Shown here: positions 51,901 to 64,000 of the stretch, piece after piece
Layout of the letters: the number at the start of each line of letters is the position of its first letter
Numbering within the stretch: the first letter of the stretch is position 1
DNA from: Nipponacmea schrenckii
Lineage: Eukaryota; Mollusca; Gastropoda; Lottiidae
Direction: 5' to 3'
NCBI GenBank assembly: GCA_030562195.1
Contig: JAUJPP010000012.1
Location: forward strand, 10,292,001 to 10,356,000
DNA length: 64,000 bases
The notes under the pieces: generated by a model
Told to the model about the DNA's origin: nothing
What the model saw: only the letters and a program-made list of their open reading frames with translations
The model's database searches: none
Translations under genes and position numbers: made by a program

Positions 51901-52653
51901 AGCATTCTAGTTCATTTTTAGGTAGTTTCAATAGTAATTTACACAATAAGATTCTGTTTCCATTATTATATAGATTCCATCAAAAATCAAATAGATTGTT
52001 CTTGTTTGTGTTTCCAAACTGATATGCACAAATACCCTATGTTATAATTATTGTGTGTGATTAAGACTGAAATACCATACATGATAATAAAATATGAAGA
52101 AATCGAGTTATTTGATTAACCATAGCTAATATTAGCAACAAAAAAACCATTAAGATAATTTGATATTTTCTCATGTAACATCAATGATATACTTCATCCA
52201 ATATAGATACATATATATATATATATATAACTTACAATACAGGCCATTTATACTTATTTATCTACAATTACTATTTACACATTTACAAATTCTGACACTA
52301 TATATATTCAGAAATGATAGATTACACTTCTATTTATTAAAATTACCTCAATTAAGTCATAGAAATTTGCTATTTAACATATATTTTCAAATCAATTAGA
52401 ATTCAAATACACAATATATTGGCAGATACAGCAGGAACATTCTGCTATAACATTGATATCAGCATGCTATTACTGTACCATTGCCTCTAAATATCAATGT
52501 GCATTCAATTTATGATTCATGTCCTTAAATCTCAAAACTAAGTTAACAAAATCTCTACCAGTACTACATTTGTATTCCATAACAAGTAATTCTTATTAAT
52601 AATGTCTTATAGTTCATCACTACTAGCATCTATAAAACCAATTCCAGCCTGGG
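45948..52653. other. Convergent 6.7-kb spacer between GPCPD1 and NR5A, including both 3' UTRs
   Basis: Very AT-rich. No coding exon, RNA gene or recognisable transposon was seen. The open frames 47078-47341 and 52160-52399 lack any signature. A TA microsatellite lies at 52205-52228. On the minus strand AATAAA (52333-52338, read as tttatt) is one possible NR5A polyadenylation signal among several. Confidence 0.5.
46610..46698 (+). terminator. Candidate polyadenylation signals of GPCPD1
   Basis: AATAAA occurs at 46610-46615 and 46693-46698, about 660-750 bases after the GPCPD1 stop, each followed by T/GT-rich DNA. They are plausible 3' ends, but the region is AT-rich and such hexamers arise by chance. 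Confidence 0.4.
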
Positions 52654-61125
<8,472 letters not shown>

Positions 61126-61129
61126 TCAT

Positions 61130-64000
61130 TCTCTAAATACCACAGGCCGGTATCCATACATTTACCATAGTTTTATCATGGTTGTTTACGATGTTATTTG
61201 CAATTTTTTCATACAAAATATCGATTAAGTACGGCGGCCATTACAGGCTTACTATACTATTTTACCTTTAACGTTAGAGAGTAAATAGGTCAATAGTCTG
61301 TTTCAAATAATTGTTCTGATTTTTTTTTCAGGAAAAAGGAAGAAATCACACTTTTTAATCTAATAATTTTTCCCGTGAAGGGCACAAACACTCCAGTAAA
61401 TACAGTAAATTGCGTTTAGCACGAGCATGAACACAGAATACTTTCCTTTTTTCAAAATAACTATTCAACGGATGGGAGATAACTCCATAAATTGACCTAT
61501 TTCTAACTTGTTTACAAAAACAGCGACCTGGCAAAAGGCAGGTTTATTATTATGAAAGCTCATTACTCGCCGAGTCCTTATACTGTCTACTCAAATCCTC
61601 TCTATTCCGCCCTTTCCAATGGATACAAATAATATGGCAGAAACCTAATAATGACCGAAGCAAATTCTTTTAAGAAAGAAGTAAACAAATTATTACATGT
61701 TATCAAGCGAGGCCGTCATCTAGATCATATAGCCAACATGGATGCGGTATAATCAGAACTACCATCACGACATGCTTACAACAGTACAATGTAACAGGTT
61801 TGTGGCCTATTTTCCTTTCCGGCTTTCCTTGATACGTAACTCTCAAGTCTACTTTTCCCAAGATAATTACTTTGTCGAATATGGCTGTCTAAAAGTTAAA
61901 AGTTATTGAAACCTTCTCTTCTGCAATTATTCATCTCGCAGCCTACTTTACTTAAAGTTAAAGGGATAATAGATCTTGGAATGATCATAAGATTTTAAAA
62001 TTGATGAGTAAGAGCTCTATTCATGAGTAAATATAGGCTACCTGCGTAGCATAAGTAACATAAAAAAAGATATATTAAAAAAAAAGTAATTATCAACAAA
62101 GATGATGCATTTGATTATTGAAAAACGATTAATAAATTGATTGAGCGCTTTTCAAAATGACTTAAGTTTTGCGATTTTTCAAGATTTTATGAGATTATGT
62201 TTCTTTATGACACCATTATTGACCTTTTTTGAGAACTAGAATTTATATTCATGCTAAGACCTATTATCCCTATGATTTCGACATGTAAGCCTTGGTCGAT
62301 GATAGGAACATAATTATATATATTTATGACGACTGAGTCCTGAATTATTGCCCATGACATAGGCATATGCTATGTCTGCATTTATCATTGTTCGGTAGAC
62401 TTGGCAACTGGAAATTGTGAATAATAACCAATTGGTTTAAATGATAATTGACAAAATATACTTTATCGATTTTAGTTACCATAGCCTACTGTTATGGGTG
62501 GAAATAAAGTTGTATATAAGATTGTAGTTAACTCAAGAACCATGTAAAATTACTCCACTTGGATTGGCAAAAGAAGGTTTTGATATTCATGCAACTTGCA
62601 ATGAATGATAAGTTGCAGCAAGTCCCAAAGAATTGTCAGGTAGGCAACCAGCACCCGCCATTTAAGAATTCAATGATACGGAATTTGAAACAGTGGATAA
62701 AGTCTCTATAATTGGTCGGAATCACGGTATCGTTGACATGATATTCGTGGTTGCAATTGGTTCCGAAATATCAGTATGAATAAATGGTATCTGGTATCCT
62801 TAAAACTTGTGTCATGACCACAATTTACCAACAGAGAGACAATTTTTGGCGCTGGCTCCATTTAGCCCATACTACTTTTGAGTAAGCACAAACTCGGATT
62901 GAAATGTCCGAAACACTATAACGTTTGAAAGAACGCTTGAAAATACAAAATAGCGTAGCCTACATGTCGAGTTTCCTTTTCGAGAAAAAAAAAACTTTAA
63001 AAATTGTGTGTGGGTTAATTTAGATAAATATTGACTGTTAACCATTAGACAACAGCCCGGTAGCCATTTGGTCAACATGTTTGAAAGTATTTGGTAAATG
63101 TTATACTAATAAAAGGACCACGTGTGATTATTTGCGGTTATTTTAGGTCAGTGTTACTTTTAAAGTAGTATTTCAGTACACAACCAATTCCCACTTTGAC
63201 ACATAGAATCTATCTCTAGACCCTAAATCTCATTAAAATATGGAAGAATCTGTCTCTAGACCCTAATTAATCTCATTAAAATATGACGTCCATGAGCCCA
63301 TGTACGACGAAGCAAAACAAACAAAAGTATTCTGTATGAGTGTGCAGATCTACCTTTCCAAAAACGTTGATCCGACCTGAATCAATGATAAAGACATACA
63401 CAGAACCGGACATCGGCCCACGAGAATAGGTAGCGTAGGCTACGTTTGTAAGCAAAAGTCTTATTTATATCTTAGGTCGTACATCATATCATTTTCCTAC
63501 AGAACCAGAAAAAAACATGCTTGATACTATATGGTCATTCTTCTCCTAACTACATGACGTAATAAGTATTAAGCCGATTTTATCAGTTCCAGCTAGATGC
63601 CGACAATCGAGGAGCGTCGCAAGCCGACATAAGCCCATCTTTATAAATCCAAGACCACTTACAACAGCGACGGAAAGCCCGATGTCATTTTGGATGTATT
63701 AACTCGGACCCTTTCAGATACTGACTTCGTCGACATCAGGACCAGTTTTTCTGCAAAGCAACTGCACGTACACATTTTGACATCCATGCTGGGTAAAATT
63801 TAGGCTATGCGTACTTCATAACTGAAGTGTTTGTATTATATTGAACAAATACTTTGTTCTTGAGTAGGTTTAAGCTTAAAAAGATATTCATAAATTGACC
63901 GATCAATATTATTAGATCATAGATAGTGCACTGTACGTAGTGTCTTGTGGGAGATAAAATTACATAGACACTGGTTTTTTTTTTTTTTTTGTTCTAGATG
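61130..64000. other. NR5A 5' flank
   Basis: It presumably contains promoter DNA of NR5A. A 40-bp unit, ctctagacccta..tctcattaaaatatg, is present twice in tandem at about 63213-63284. The open frame 62872-63078 (minus) has no signature. No other gene is supported. Confidence 0.45.
63205..63285. repeat. Two-copy 40-bp direct repeat
   Basis: The segment gaatctatctctagacccta, aatctcattaaaatatgg is followed at once by gaatctgtctctagacccta, attaatctcattaaaatatg. Copies differ by one substitution and a small insertion, which suggests a recent tandem duplication. Confidence 0.85.

Overview
The window looks like nuclear DNA of an invertebrate, most likely a mollusc and probably a gastropod. It is strongly AT-rich, its genes are split into many small exons with GT-AG introns, and the proteins are animal-specific families. 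Transposable-element debris and simple tandem arrays fill the introns and intergenic DNA. No prokaryotic operon, CRISPR array, rRNA or convincing tRNA was seen. The mollusc assignment is inference from gene content and repeat style.

Five protein-coding genes can be rebuilt exon by exon, with reading frame preserved across every junction. (1) DAW1/WDR69, minus strand, 1878-7613, 13 exons, 415 aa: a WD40 cargo adaptor for axonemal dynein. (2) A plus-strand type II membrane protein of the DUF1647 glycosyltransferase-like group, 9521-12232, 4 exons, 477 aa. (3) A DIPK2 (DIA1/C3orf58-like) divergent secretory-pathway kinase, minus strand, 13062-15350, 4 coding exons, 476 aa. (4) GPCPD1/GDE5 glycerophosphocholine phosphodiesterase, plus strand, 32038-45947, 17 coding exons, 644 aa. 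(5) An NR5A (FTZ-F1/SF-1/LRH-1) nuclear receptor, minus strand, 52654-61125, 7 exons, about 484 aa. These are unrelated housekeeping, ciliary and developmental genes; nothing suggests that they act as one pathway.

The 19-26 kb interval is a transposon graveyard. It holds a TA-flanked pogo/Tigger-like deletion derivative with a duplicated transposase tail, a 5'-truncated CR1/L2-type LINE end, and a GIY-YIG retroelement remnant (Penelope-like) split by a TTAA-flanked MITE. It also holds a 1.2 kb element with 34-bp terminal inverted repeats carrying one exon-like ORF of unknown family. Large tandem arrays lie at 28.4-29.2 kb (61-bp unit), 31.7-31.9 kb (about 21-bp unit) and in GPCPD1 intron 2 (about 158-bp unit inside elements with inverted termini).

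The most unusual structure is in DAW1 intron 9. The 3' half of coding exon 9, together with its splice donor, is the terminal monomer of a tandem array of about 17 copies running through the intron. At least three intronic copies keep the authentic GTAAGT donor. I found no evidence of a wholly new biochemical system.
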